A stretch of DNA of 64,000 nt from Dechloromonas sp. (GCA_011391255.1 JAABQV010000006.1:109044-173043); one strand, 5' to 3'; shown: positions 1 through 7,936, counted from the stretch's first letter. Made by a program: numbers and translations. Notes: generated by a model not told the origin, from the letters alone.

Positions 1-795
1 TTCAATCGAATAATCACCTTCAAGGATCGGCGGATCTTCGAGATTGTTTGACGGCAGGAAGCCGAGCAACTTGCGGCAGAGCGCGATGGCATGCTGGTCA
101 TCATCGGCAATGAAATGAATAACGCCGGAATGAACCATGTGCGAGTCGGGCCCGCCGAGTTCGTCGGCAGTCACCGTTTCGCCGGTCACCTGCTTGATGA
201 CCTGCGGCCCGGTAATAAACATCTGCGCCTGCCGGGTCTGGATGATGAAATCGGTCAGCGCCGGGCTGTAAGCCGCGCCGCCGGCACAAGGACCGCAAAT
301 AAGTGAAATTTGCGGGACGGCGCCGGAAAGCATCACATTGGCGTGAAAGACCTTGCCGTAACCCGACAGGGAAGCGATGCCTTCCTGCACCCGGGCGCCA
401 CCGGAATCGTTAATAAAGACAAAGGGCGAACCGGTCTTCAGCGAGGACTGCATGATCTCGGCGACCTTGATCGAGTGCATCTCGCCCGCCGAACCGCCGG
501 CCACCGTGAAATCCTGACTGGCCAGATGCACCAGATGGCCGGCAATCGATGCCGCACCGGTGATCACGCCGTCGGCAGGAAAGACCTTGTCAGCCATGCC
601 GAACAGAGTCGCCCGGTGGCTGGCGAACTGCCCGATCTCTTCAAAGCTGCCGGCATCGACAAGGGCGGCAACCCGTTCGCGGGCGGTCAACCGCCCCGAC
701 TGGCGATGTTTTTCCTGCTTGTCGGCACCACCGCCGAGCGCCGAAAGATCACGGCGACGGCGTAGTTCATCAATTTTGTCCTGCATGTTACTCAT
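1..795 (-). CDS. Methylmalonyl-CoA carboxytransferase 12S-type subunit (acyl-CoA carboxylase carboxyltransferase), 3' part outside window
   Basis: The frame stays open from an ATG at 795 to base 1 (265 codons, no stop), so the gene is cut by the window edge; family members are about 510-520 residues. The start has an AGGA element a few bases upstream. The visible part holds the crotonase-fold carboxyltransferase hallmarks NDSGGARVQEG and GPCAGGAAY, which form the acyl-CoA/oxyanion pocket. The family transfers a carboxyl group between biotin and propionyl-CoA/methylmalonyl-CoA. It starts 12 bp after the stop of the 5S-type gene, so the two are co-transcribed. In Propionibacterium the 12S and 5S subunits work with a small 1.3S biotin carrier; that gene would be expected just left of the window. 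Alone, this subunit could equally be a propionyl-CoA carboxylase beta chain or methylmalonyl-CoA decarboxylase alpha chain. The neighbour decides for transcarboxylase. Confidence 0.85.
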   Translation of the reverse strand, partial: MSNMQDKIDELRRRRDLSALGGGADKQEKHRQSGRLTARERVAALVDAGSFEEIGQFASHRATLFGMADKVFPADGVITGAASIAGHLVHLASQDFTVAGGSAGEMHSIKVAEIMQSSLKTGSPFVFINDSGGARVQEGIASLSGYGKVFHANVMLSGAVPQISLICGPCAGGAAYSPALTDFIIQTRQAQMFITGPQVIKQVTGETVTADELGGPDSHMVHSGVIHFIADDDQHAIALCRKLLGFLPSNNLEDPPILEGDYSIE

Positions 796-807
796 GGCAA
801 TTCCTGT

Positions 808-2307
808 TTATTCGCTGACCGGGGCAACCGAAACGCGGTGCGAACGGCCGTTTAGTCGAACATCGTAAGTCACCGGCGTAGTTAGTGGCGGCGGCCCGGC
901 TGCCGGCTCACCGGGTTTGGCCGGCGCTAGCGGATCACGTCCGAGATTCTTCGGTCCCTGCGCGCGGGTGGCAAAAAAATCAGTGGCAACCTGCGGGAAC
1001 ATCGCATAAGTCAGGACATCCTCTTCGCTGCCATCGGTGCCCGGCAGCGCAGCGGCCGCTGCCTCCAGGGTGGCCCATTCGGGCTGCAAAAGATCGGCCG
1101 GACGGACTTCGATGGCTTCCTTGTGCGCCTGCTGCGCCGACTGCGCGAGCACCTGCGGATCGCGTTCGCCCGGCGCCTTGCCGTAGTACCCGAGCATCAG
1201 GTCGGCGAACTCGCTGGAGATCACCTTGTAGCGCCCCATCAGCACATTGAACACGGCCTGGGTGCCGACAATCTGGCTGGAAGGCGTCACCAGCGGCGGA
1301 AAACCGGCGTCCTCACGGACTCGCGGCACCTCGACCATGACTTCCTGGAGACGGTCGGCGGCGTTCTGCTGCTTGAGCTGGCTTTCCATATTGGAAATCA
1401 TGCCGCCCGGTATCTGACTGTCGAAAATATCAGTTTCAACACCGTGGATATTCGACATGAACGCCTGATAGCGCGGGCGCAAGCCGGCAAAGTGATCCTT
1501 GATGCGGTGCAGGCAGGCCTTGTTCAGTCGCGCTTCGTAGCCGGTGCCTTCGAGCATTTCGACCAGACTTTCGGTCGGATTGTGGCCGGGGCCGAGGCTC
1601 AGCGAACTGATCGCGGTATCAACCCCGTCGGCGCCGGCCTCGATCGCTTTCATCAGCGACACCAAGGTAACGCCGGTGGTCGCATGGGTATGGACATGCA
1701 CGCGGACATCCTGACCACAGCGATCCTTGATGCCTTTGACAATATCGTAGGCCGGCTGCGGCTTGAGCAGCGCCGCCATGTCTTTCAGGCAGATCGAATC
1801 GCAGCCCAGCTCAACCAGGCGCTCGGCCATTTCGATGAAGGTTTCGGTCGTATGCAGCGGGCTGACGGTATAACAGATCGTGCCCTGCGCATGCTTGCCA
1901 TTGCGGCGGACGGCATTGACCGACTGGCGAATGTTTCGGATATCGTTGAGGGCATCGAAGACGCGGAAGACATCCATGCCGTTTTCAGCCGCCTTGTCGA
2001 CAAAGCGGTCAACGACGCCGTCTTCATAATGGCGGTAGCCGAGCAGGTTCTGGCCACGCAGCAACATCTGCAGGCGCGAGTTGGGCAGCAGGCGGCGGAA
2101 AGTGCGCAGGCGCTCCCAGGGGTCTTCGTTGAGAAAGCGGATACAGGCGTCAAAAGTCGCCCCACCCCAGCACTCAACCGACCAGTAGCCGGCCTGATCA
2201 ATGTCGGCACAGGCCGGCACCATGTCTTCCAGCGCCATGCGGGTCGCCAACAGGCTTTGGTGCGCATCGCGCAGGCACAACTCGGTGATGTCGATAATCT
2301 TGCTCAT
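808..2307 (-). CDS. Methylmalonyl-CoA carboxytransferase 5S subunit (pyruvate/oxaloacetate half of transcarboxylase)
   Basis: 499 residues from ATG 2307; a TTG four codons upstream (2319) is possible but less likely. A DRE-TIM-type barrel opens with LRDAHQSLLATRM. It has the carbamylated-lysine segment CLKDMAALLKP and the metal-binding HVHTHATTG, so the Co/Zn ligand set (Asp, Lys, two His) is intact. The protein stops after a short conserved PYC/OADA-type C-terminal region and has no biotinyl (MKM) domain, unlike oxaloacetate decarboxylase alpha or pyruvate carboxylase B. Length and recalled sequence agree closely along the whole chain with the Propionibacterium 5S subunit (for example AGYWSVECWGGAT and NEDPWERLRTFR). 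The role is reversible carboxyl transfer between oxaloacetate/pyruvate and carrier biotin. Paired with the 12S gene 12 bp downstream, it would join pyruvate to methylmalonyl-CoA without ATP cost, as in propionate fermentation. Confidence 0.88.
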   Translation of the reverse strand: MSKIIDITELCLRDAHQSLLATRMALEDMVPACADIDQAGYWSVECWGGATFDACIRFLNEDPWERLRTFRRLLPNSRLQMLLRGQNLLGYRHYEDGVVDRFVDKAAENGMDVFRVFDALNDIRNIRQSVNAVRRNGKHAQGTICYTVSPLHTTETFIEMAERLVELGCDSICLKDMAALLKPQPAYDIVKGIKDRCGQDVRVHVHTHATTGVTLVSLMKAIEAGADGVDTAISSLSLGPGHNPTESLVEMLEGTGYEARLNKACLHRIKDHFAGLRPRYQAFMSNIHGVETDIFDSQIPGGMISNMESQLKQQNAADRLQEVMVEVPRVREDAGFPPLVTPSSQIVGTQAVFNVLMGRYKVISSEFADLMLGYYGKAPGERDPQVLAQSAQQAHKEAIEVRPADLLQPEWATLEAAAAALPGTDGSEEDVLTYAMFPQVATDFFATRAQGPKNLGRDPLAPAKPGEPAAGPPPLTTPVTYDVRLNGRSHRVSVAPVSE

Positions 2308-2561
2308 AGCTTTGCTCAAAGGTTGGACGGCAAATGTCAGAAACCGTCAGTTCTCACGCACAAAACGCTGGTTCAAGTCTCTAACACGGATTATATGATG
2401 CATTGCAGCAATGCTGCCAAATTGAGCATGCGACGTTGGCAACAAGCGTTCTTTTTTGGCATACCCATGCTTTGCGACAGGCATCAGGGCGGCTACGCTA
2501 AAATCAGTGAAATTCACTCAGTGCAACGGAAGCCGCGTCGCCCATTTTTTCGCCGAAAGCC

Positions 2562-3053
2562 ATGACAGCCAACCACCATCTCCCCCGCCGTTCATCAGAA
2601 GAACAAGCCCTCCTTGAAACCCAGTTGCGCGAAACGTTCGAGCAGCGCATGTGCTTCAATGAGTTACTCGGCTTCAAGGTAGCCTCTTTCGACCCGGCAG
2701 CGCCGGCACTAACGTTTGCCATGCGTCCGGATTTGATTGGCCATTACCTGCACGGCCGCCTGCATGGCGGAGTGATCTCTACCGCCCTCGACACGGTCGC
2801 CGGTTTTGCCGTCACCGTTGCGATAGCCGAGAAATTCAATAATGAATCCGCCGAGCAGATAGCCCATCGCTTCGGCCGGGTTGGCACCATTGATCTGCGT
2901 GCCGACTATCTGCACCAAGGCGTCGGCAAAAGCTTCCTGGCCAGCGGCAGGATTACCCGCCTGGGTGGCCGCATCGCTTCCGTTCAGATGACGCTGGTAA
3001 ACGATACCGGCCTTTTGATTGCTACTGGCGGCGCTTCTTACGTTGTCAGCTGA
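2562..3053 (+). CDS. yigI: YigI-type hotdog-fold acyl-CoA thioesterase
   Basis: 163 residues. The hotdog-fold signature is seen as LHGRLHGGVISTALDTVAG (the HGG turn followed by the long helix with its acidic residue), then GTIDLRADYLHQG and a C-terminal beta hairpin. The layout and several stretches match E. coli YigI (LHGGVIASALD, GTIDLRVDYL), whose family hydrolyses acyl-CoA thioesters. No signal peptide is seen, so the protein is cytoplasmic. The gene stands alone and diverges from the transcarboxylase genes across about 250 bp, which must hold both promoters. The substrate cannot be told from sequence. Confidence 0.8.
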   Translation: MTANHHLPRRSSEEQALLETQLRETFEQRMCFNELLGFKVASFDPAAPALTFAMRPDLIGHYLHGRLHGGVISTALDTVAGFAVTVAIAEKFNNESAEQIAHRFGRVGTIDLRADYLHQGVGKSFLASGRITRLGGRIASVQMTLVNDTGLLIATGGASYVVS

Positions 3054-3098
3054 TTCGTACAAATCGAGGCGAGACCACCCTGAATCTGTAATCTGTTC

Positions 3099-3836
3099 TC
3101 AAACTGATATAACAACTTTCTGATAAAGACCGCCAAATCGACAAACTTTGACAATGCTTCGCGGAACCAGCCTCGGTTGGAGATAACTGCTGATCTCTTT
3201 TCGCCACAGATCGCAAGCAAAGGGCTCCAGTGCAACCAAAATCACTTTCATGACATAGCGAAGCGGGTTGCTCCACCCCGGCTTGTGATAGTCGACAATA
3301 ACAACTTTTCCGCCTGGCCTTGTTACGCGGATGGCCTCGGCCAGCGTGGCTCGCCGGACAGCTTCAGGCTGCTCGTGCAGCAGGAAAAATAGCAGGGTCG
3401 AGTCAAAACTGGCGTCTGGAAATTGCAGATGGCTGGAATCCTGATGATGCAGGCGAACGCGAGCATCAGGCACCAGCTTGGAGCGCAGGTTATCAAGCTG
3501 AATCGGCGCAACGTCGATCACATCCAGCGTTGCCTTTTTACCCATCCGGTTGGCAATCTGTTGTGTAAAGTCGCCGTACACACAGGCCAACTGCAGGATT
3601 TTTTGATCACTTGCGTCACCTAAATCATTCAGCGCAAGGTCACGCAATTTTCTGAAATTACCCCAGAGAATCAGATTAACCAGCCATTCGCGCTCAAATA
3701 AACGTACCGCATTGGGGTGAAGGTATGCCCACCAGTAGGTCGTTTCAAGATATTCCGGAATACTTGGATCAGAGCCAGTGCGAGGCAGATGTTCAAGGGG
3801 GGAAAGGGCGGCGACGCATTCAGCGCTTTGCTTCAT
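3099..3836 (-). CDS. rquA: Rhodoquinone biosynthesis protein RquA
   Basis: 245 residues, SAM-methyltransferase-like fold. The N-terminal block EYLETTYWWAYLHP and the following FEREWLVNLILWGN are characteristic of RquA. Motif I, normally glycine-rich in methyltransferases, reads QLACVYGDFT, the altered form typical of RquA, and is followed by the acidic strand end DVIDVAP. RquA replaces a methoxy group of ubiquinone with an amino group to give rhodoquinone, the low-potential quinone used for fumarate reduction. The gene lies 75 bp downstream of the cytochrome b gene on the same strand, with a hairpin between them (3865-3894). With the transcarboxylase at the left edge it points to rhodoquinone-dependent propionate or succinate formation. 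The assignment rests on recalled family motifs. Confidence 0.85.
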   Translation of the reverse strand: MKQSAECVAALSPLEHLPRTGSDPSIPEYLETTYWWAYLHPNAVRLFEREWLVNLILWGNFRKLRDLALNDLGDASDQKILQLACVYGDFTQQIANRMGKKATLDVIDVAPIQLDNLRSKLVPDARVRLHHQDSSHLQFPDASFDSTLLFFLLHEQPEAVRRATLAEAIRVTRPGGKVVIVDYHKPGWSNPLRYVMKVILVALEPFACDLWRKEISSYLQPRLVPRSIVKVCRFGGLYQKVVISV

Positions 3837-3864
3837 TAATGGTTTTCTCTTGTTGTTCGTAAGC

Positions 3865-3894
3865 CGGGCAGAAGCATAACCCTGGTTCTGCCCG
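3865..3894 (-). terminator. Hairpin between the cytochrome b gene and rquA
   Basis: Perfect 9-bp inverted repeat CGGGCAGAA / TTCTGCCCG (3865-3873 and 3886-3894) with a 12-nt loop, 18 nt after the cytochrome b stop on the minus strand. No T-run follows, so it may be a weak terminator or an mRNA-processing/stability hairpin that sets different levels of rquA and the upstream operon. Confidence 0.45.
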
Positions 3895-3911
3895 TTAGCA
3901 GCTGTGACGCG

Positions 3912-4523
3912 TCAACCTTTCTTGTTGTGCTCTCCTTCGCCACCTTCCCAGCCGGTCAGCATGGCTTTTAGATGGGCAGTCACTGTGTGTCCAGTCGTGA
4001 TGAGGTAGACGTGGGCAATGAAGAACGCCAGCATCATGAAGGCACCTATCGTATGGATTAGAGCGATCGTAGCCAGATCCAGGCTCTGACCGAGCCCTGC
4101 AAGCTCGTTGTAATACAGGTAGAGCAAACCGGAAATCCACAGGATGGGATTGATCAGCACCTTGACCGCCAGGTAGGCCTGGGCCTGCATGGGGTTGTGC
4201 TTGCGGCCACGGGTAACGACGAAAGGATGCGGCTCACCCTGAAATATCCCCCAGGCGTAGTGACGGAATACCTTGTCTACGCCCTTCATCGTCGGAATAT
4301 ATTGCCGCCATTCGCCGGTGATAAAATGCCAGAAGATAGCGAACACCCAGAGAACGATGAGTGCCCAGGCAGCAAACGTATGAACCTGATGGGCCAGCAA
4401 AAAGCCAAGCAAGTTATAGGTTCCATGAATTTCGAAACCGGTAATCATCATGCCGATGACCAGAAATGCTTGCGTCCAGTGCCAGAAGCGCTCGAAGCGG
4501 GTAAAGATGTAAATGCGTTCCAT
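3912..4523 (-). CDS. Cytochrome b561-type membrane subunit, quinol partner of the octaheme cytochrome
   Basis: 203 residues with four hydrophobic helices. Helix 1 begins ERFWHWTQAFLVIGMMITG, helix 2 contains HQVHTFAAWALIVLWVFAIFWHF, and the C-terminal half contains LIHTIGAFMMLAFFIAHVYLI. The conserved histidines in helices 1, 2 and 4 are placed as haem b ligands, as in the formate dehydrogenase gamma / thiosulfate reductase cytochrome b family. It would exchange electrons between the quinol pool and a periplasmic partner. It follows the octaheme cytochrome gene by about 16 bp, so the two probably form one membrane-anchored complex. The ion and direction of electron flow are not readable from sequence. 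Confidence 0.85.
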   Translation of the reverse strand: MERIYIFTRFERFWHWTQAFLVIGMMITGFEIHGTYNLLGFLLAHQVHTFAAWALIVLWVFAIFWHFITGEWRQYIPTMKGVDKVFRHYAWGIFQGEPHPFVVTRGRKHNPMQAQAYLAVKVLINPILWISGLLYLYYNELAGLGQSLDLATIALIHTIGAFMMLAFFIAHVYLITTGHTVTAHLKAMLTGWEGGEGEHNKKG

Positions 4524-4539
4524 GATGGTTTCCCCGAAA

Positions 4540-6162
4540 TCAGTGCTTGCGACGCAGAAAGCGGATCAGCCCGTGCAGTAACACACCAGCCAGCGTGCCG
4601 CCGACGGCGAGCCAGCCGAACAGGTTCAGCAAACTGTTGGCATCGCGTCCAGGAATGTAGATGCCTTCGATCTTGTCAAGGCGCCCACCTTTGGCATGGC
4701 ATTCATTGCAACCCACAGCTTTTTCCTTGGGCGCAACCATGTGCGTGATCGGCCAGGACATGTCGGTCTTGATAAAATCATACTTGCCGGAGTATGGAGT
4801 ACCGGACGCTTTCATGCCGGTATCGATAGCCTTCTCCCAGCCAAAGTTCTTCCAGTACGCCGTGTCATCGTTACCCGCCGTATGGGGCGTAACCAGCGTC
4901 TTGTTCTCCGAGTCGAACGGCTGCGACCCACGGAACACCTTCATCGGCCAGATCAGCGACTCGCCATCACTGGCGCTACCGCCCATCTTGTTGATGTGAG
5001 TAACGCCTTCGTTCTTGTCAATTTTGTCGCCAAGCAGGGTATAGGTTACTTTGCCGTTGAACCAGGCGTACTCTGGGGTGACGTTCTCACCCAACGTGAA
5101 GTCGCCTTTCTTGGAGTCGTAAATAACCTGGCCCTTGTCATTTTTTTTGATGATTGGCTTGCCCTCTGGTGTCAGCTGGCCGGCAGTCGACCAGTCCCAA
5201 GTCATCTTGGTAGCAACACCACCGCGGGCGATGGCCGGGATATGGCAAGTCTGGCAAGCCACTTTGTCGGTGTGGTGGTTTAACTTGCTTGCCAAGCCAG
5301 CATCCTTGTGCGGCGCCTGACCATGGCATGACTGACAAGTCGCAGGGTTGCTTTTATCTTCTTTGCCACGGATGTGAGCACCACCTTTGTCCTTGCCGAC
5401 AGGTGTGTATCGGCTGCCCGGAACCTCATGGCTGGATGTCTTGTGGCAGGTGCCACAGGTGAAATCCAAACCCGTGGCATCCATGTGAACATCAAGATCC
5501 TTGTCTGGAGAGGCCAGTGATGAATCCATGTCGCCATGCTTAACGCCATCGCCACCACCACCAAAGAAGTGACAAGCACCGCAGGTATCACGGCTGGACT
5601 TACCAACCTTCTGCCCAATCTTGGTCAGGTCAACACCTTTGGCGATCTTGCCCGACCCCGGAGGGATTTCGGTGTCCTTGTAGGGTGGGTGACCGGCCAA
5701 CCCCGGCAGTTTGCGATATGACCCAGTGGTGTCGTGGCAAGCCAGGCAATCGACGTTTTCTTCGGACTTGAAGTCAAAACTGGCATCCTTCCAGCCGTAG
5801 CCGACATGGCAACTGCTGCAAAAGGCAAGATTCGAAGGTACTGATATACAGAAGTTATTAATAACATTCTTCTTGCCAAGCCGTTGCTGATTTTCCGGAT
5901 TCAGAAAATCCCAAGTCCAGTGCTTGGTACGGTGAACCTGCTTGGCCGCCTCGGTATGGCAGGTGAGGCAAGCCTTGGTCAGTTCCGGACCGGAACTGAA
6001 GGTCTTTTGCAATTCCTTGAACTTGCCATGATCCGCTGTCGAGTCCATCTTGACTGATGGCGGTGCGCCGGCGAAGGCATTGCCGGCAACCAGCAAGACA
6101 GCCAGCAGCCTGGTAGCGTCTGGACACAACTGCGCCAGACGCCTGAATAGCACGTGCTTCAT
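4540..6162 (-). CDS. Octaheme c-type cytochrome, tetrathionate reductase (Otr) family
   Basis: 540 residues. Signal peptide at residues 1-32 (ends GNAFAG). Eight CXXCH haem sites are visible: residues 65-69, 115-119, 139-143, 194-198, 236-240, 276-280, 303-307 and 485-489. The segment LGKKNVINNFC (95-105) resembles the Shewanella Otr region that supplies the lysine ligand of the active-site haem. A membrane helix at about 512-532 followed by RFLRRKH anchors the C terminus, so the protein is periplasmic and tethered. A GGGGGGA ribosome site precedes ATG 6162. Family members reduce tetrathionate, nitrite or hydroxylamine in vitro and their physiological substrate is unsettled. Here the neighbours (rhodaneses, DsrE, YeeE) favour a sulfur compound. 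It is followed by its cytochrome b partner. Confidence 0.9.
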   Translation of the reverse strand: MKHVLFRRLAQLCPDATRLLAVLLVAGNAFAGAPPSVKMDSTADHGKFKELQKTFSSGPELTKACLTCHTEAAKQVHRTKHWTWDFLNPENQQRLGKKNVINNFCISVPSNLAFCSSCHVGYGWKDASFDFKSEENVDCLACHDTTGSYRKLPGLAGHPPYKDTEIPPGSGKIAKGVDLTKIGQKVGKSSRDTCGACHFFGGGGDGVKHGDMDSSLASPDKDLDVHMDATGLDFTCGTCHKTSSHEVPGSRYTPVGKDKGGAHIRGKEDKSNPATCQSCHGQAPHKDAGLASKLNHHTDKVACQTCHIPAIARGGVATKMTWDWSTAGQLTPEGKPIIKKNDKGQVIYDSKKGDFTLGENVTPEYAWFNGKVTYTLLGDKIDKNEGVTHINKMGGSASDGESLIWPMKVFRGSQPFDSENKTLVTPHTAGNDDTAYWKNFGWEKAIDTGMKASGTPYSGKYDFIKTDMSWPITHMVAPKEKAVGCNECHAKGGRLDKIEGIYIPGRDANSLLNLFGWLAVGGTLAGVLLHGLIRFLRRKH

Positions 6163-6192
6163 GTTTTTCCCCCCGGAAAACGGTGTTCTAGA

Positions 6193-7335
6193 TTACTTCT
6201 TTTCGACGATGCTGTAGCTACCGTCCTTGTTCCACTTGATGTCAGCATCAAGGAAGTAAGTTTTTAGCGCCGGCTTGTAGAGCTTGGCCATGTCATGGGC
6301 TTCGCCGCTACGTCCACCCGCGCCGCAAAAGAAAATAATCGGCTTATCCGACGGCAGTTCATCGATACGTTTTTCCAGCGAGTTGACCGGGAAATTGACG
6401 GCGCCTTTGAAGGTGCCGGTAGCGACTTCAGCCGGATCGCGGACATCGATCAGATGAACGCTGGTCGGTGCTTCCTTGTACATTTTCTCAAACGAAGGAA
6501 CACTGATTGTGCCGCTTTCCTTGCCCGCCTGGATTGCTGGCGGAGCCGGCTTGGCTGCGCTTTCAGCCGTCGGGCCGGGACCGTAGAGCTTTTCCCAGGC
6601 CGGGTAGCCGTCAGGAACAACCTTGACTGAGGTATAGCCCAGTTTCACGGCCTTGGTGGCAGAGTCCGAGCTCAGTTTACAACTCAGACCTTCGCAGTAG
6701 AAATAAAGCTGTGAAGCCTTGTTAGCCGGCAGACGGTCAACCATTTTGTCGAACTGCAGGTCAGGAATATTAATGGCACCAGGAATATGGCCCTTGTCGA
6801 ACTTGCGCTCCTTGGGGCGCGAGTCGATCAAGGTCATCGGAGCCTTTTCATCCATTAATTTCTTGATGAAAGGCACACTGACCGCGCCAATATGGCCGTT
6901 CTTCAGCCAGTCCGGATAGCCCTCGGCATAAACCTGAATATTGGTGTAGCCGAGCTTTTCAGCACGGAAGGCCGAATTGTGACTGAGCATGCATTCGGGG
7001 CCGTCACAATAGAAAATTAACAAGGTGTTCTTGTCTTTTGGTAACTGATCGACCAGTTTGTCAAACTGGGTGTCCGGCAAATTCATTGCCGTCGGGATGT
7101 GACCTGGATCATATTTGCGGGCCGCCGGGCGCGAGTCGATGATCTGGACGCCTTCCGGCTTGGGCAGAATCGCATGCTTGGCGACAAAATCGGCTTGAAC
7201 CAGCTTGGGATACCAATTGGCCTTGGGTTGGACAACGGCTTCTTCTGCAGCTAAAACGACAGAAGGGAAAACCGTCGGTACAGAAAAAATGGCGGCCAGC
7301 AACGCTGCAACCGCAAGCGGGTGATTTGATCTCAT
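6193..7335 (-). CDS. Periplasmic protein with three rhodanese domains
   Basis: 380 residues from ATG 7335, chosen because GGAG lies 6 bases upstream and a clean signal peptide (MRSNHPLAVAALLAAIFS...VLAA) follows; an upstream ATG at 7389 would hide it. Three rhodanese repeats are seen, each with an IDSRP/IDVRD strand and a GHIPGA-like loop. The putative catalytic cysteines are in FYCDGPEC, FYCEGLSC and FFCGAGGRSG. The first two domains carry a second cysteine close by, the third has the tighter classical loop. Rhodaneses move sulfane sulfur through a persulfide, so three in tandem could relay or store sulfur in the periplasm. It lies between the monoheme cytochrome and the octaheme cytochrome genes on the same strand. 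Confidence 0.88.
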   Translation of the reverse strand: MRSNHPLAVAALLAAIFSVPTVFPSVVLAAEEAVVQPKANWYPKLVQADFVAKHAILPKPEGVQIIDSRPAARKYDPGHIPTAMNLPDTQFDKLVDQLPKDKNTLLIFYCDGPECMLSHNSAFRAEKLGYTNIQVYAEGYPDWLKNGHIGAVSVPFIKKLMDEKAPMTLIDSRPKERKFDKGHIPGAINIPDLQFDKMVDRLPANKASQLYFYCEGLSCKLSSDSATKAVKLGYTSVKVVPDGYPAWEKLYGPGPTAESAAKPAPPAIQAGKESGTISVPSFEKMYKEAPTSVHLIDVRDPAEVATGTFKGAVNFPVNSLEKRIDELPSDKPIIFFCGAGGRSGEAHDMAKLYKPALKTYFLDADIKWNKDGSYSIVEKK

Positions 7336-7395
7336 GATGAACTCCAACAAAATGGGTGGCTTGAAAGCCAAAATAGAGAGGTGGTTCAACCAGCC

Positions 7396-7788
7396 TTAAC
7401 TGCAGCTGGCCGGGGCATCACCATCCTTGGCGCCCTTGAGAACAAAGGCCTTGAGGTCGTCAAGGAGTTCTTCGTCAGGCACATCAGCGAACTTCTCGGC
7501 TGCCTTGTTCTGCGCCTTGATGCTGGCGCGGTAGCTCTTGCTGAGATATTGCTTCATCGAGTCCTTGCCCTTGGCGTGCTTGTCTGCCTTGAGATAGGCG
7601 ACCCACTCGGCCTTGGTCATTGTACTCGGGGCGATCGACCCGCCCGCCTGGGCAGCGTGACAGGCAGTACAAACACTACGGTAATAGACGCGACCACGTT
7701 TCCAGTCAGCATCGTAGGCAAAGGCGAAAGATGTGGCACAGGCCAAACCAAGGGCCACTGCCGAGCGAAATATTGCTTGCGTTTTCAT
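7396..7788 (-). CDS. Small periplasmic monoheme c-type cytochrome
   Basis: 130 residues from ATG 7788 (GGAGG five bases upstream). Signal peptide ends near ATSFAFA. One haem site CTACH at residues 40-44; a methionine-containing region follows (DSMKQYLSKSY) that may supply the axial ligand. The C terminus is charged and ends with a cysteine (PASCS). First gene of the cytochrome/rhodanese/octaheme group, with a long leader (7789-8004) that holds an FNR-like box and a strong palindrome. The likely role is soluble electron carrier to or from the octaheme protein. Confidence 0.85.
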   Translation of the reverse strand: MKTQAIFRSAVALGLACATSFAFAYDADWKRGRVYYRSVCTACHAAQAGGSIAPSTMTKAEWVAYLKADKHAKGKDSMKQYLSKSYRASIKAQNKAAEKFADVPDEELLDDLKAFVLKGAKDGDAPASCS

Positions 7789-7840
7789 ACCAGCCTCCAA
7801 TATAAGTCAATGATTTTTATGGATATTAATATTTTGAAAA

Positions 7841-7871
7841 GGGTACCAATCAAAATTTTTGATTGGTACCC
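7841..7871. promoter_or_regulatory. Perfect 15-bp palindrome upstream of the cytochrome operon
   Basis: Inverted repeat with arms GGGTACCAATCAAAA and TTTTGATTGGTACCC separated by a single T, 53 bp upstream of the cytochrome ATG at 7788 and 134 bp after the DsrE stop. The centre is A/T only, so an RNA hairpin would need several central pairs to open. It could be the DsrE terminator or the operator of a dimeric regulator. The near-perfect symmetry favours a protein-binding site. Confidence 0.55.
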
Positions 7872-7922
7872 AACTCCCTCATTGATCATACCTCTGGGGT
7901 ATTAACTATTGCTTAAATAAAT

Positions 7923-7936
7923 ATGATCTAAATCAA
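7923..7936. promoter_or_regulatory. FNR/Anr-type box
   Basis: ATGATctaaATCAA matches the FNR consensus TTGATnnnnATCAA at 9 of 10 fixed positions. It lies about 135 bp upstream of the monoheme cytochrome ATG and downstream of the DsrE gene. This suggests oxygen-responsive control of the octaheme cytochrome operon. Confidence 0.5.

Noticed and set aside
808-2319. Oxaloacetate decarboxylase alpha or pyruvate carboxylase B
   Set aside because: There is no biotinyl domain, length is that of 5S transcarboxylase, and a carboxyltransferase of the 12S type follows directly.
1123-2565. Long open frame (480 codons) on the plus strand
   Set aside because: It is antisense to the 5S gene; its residues show no domain and the minus-strand product is strongly conserved.
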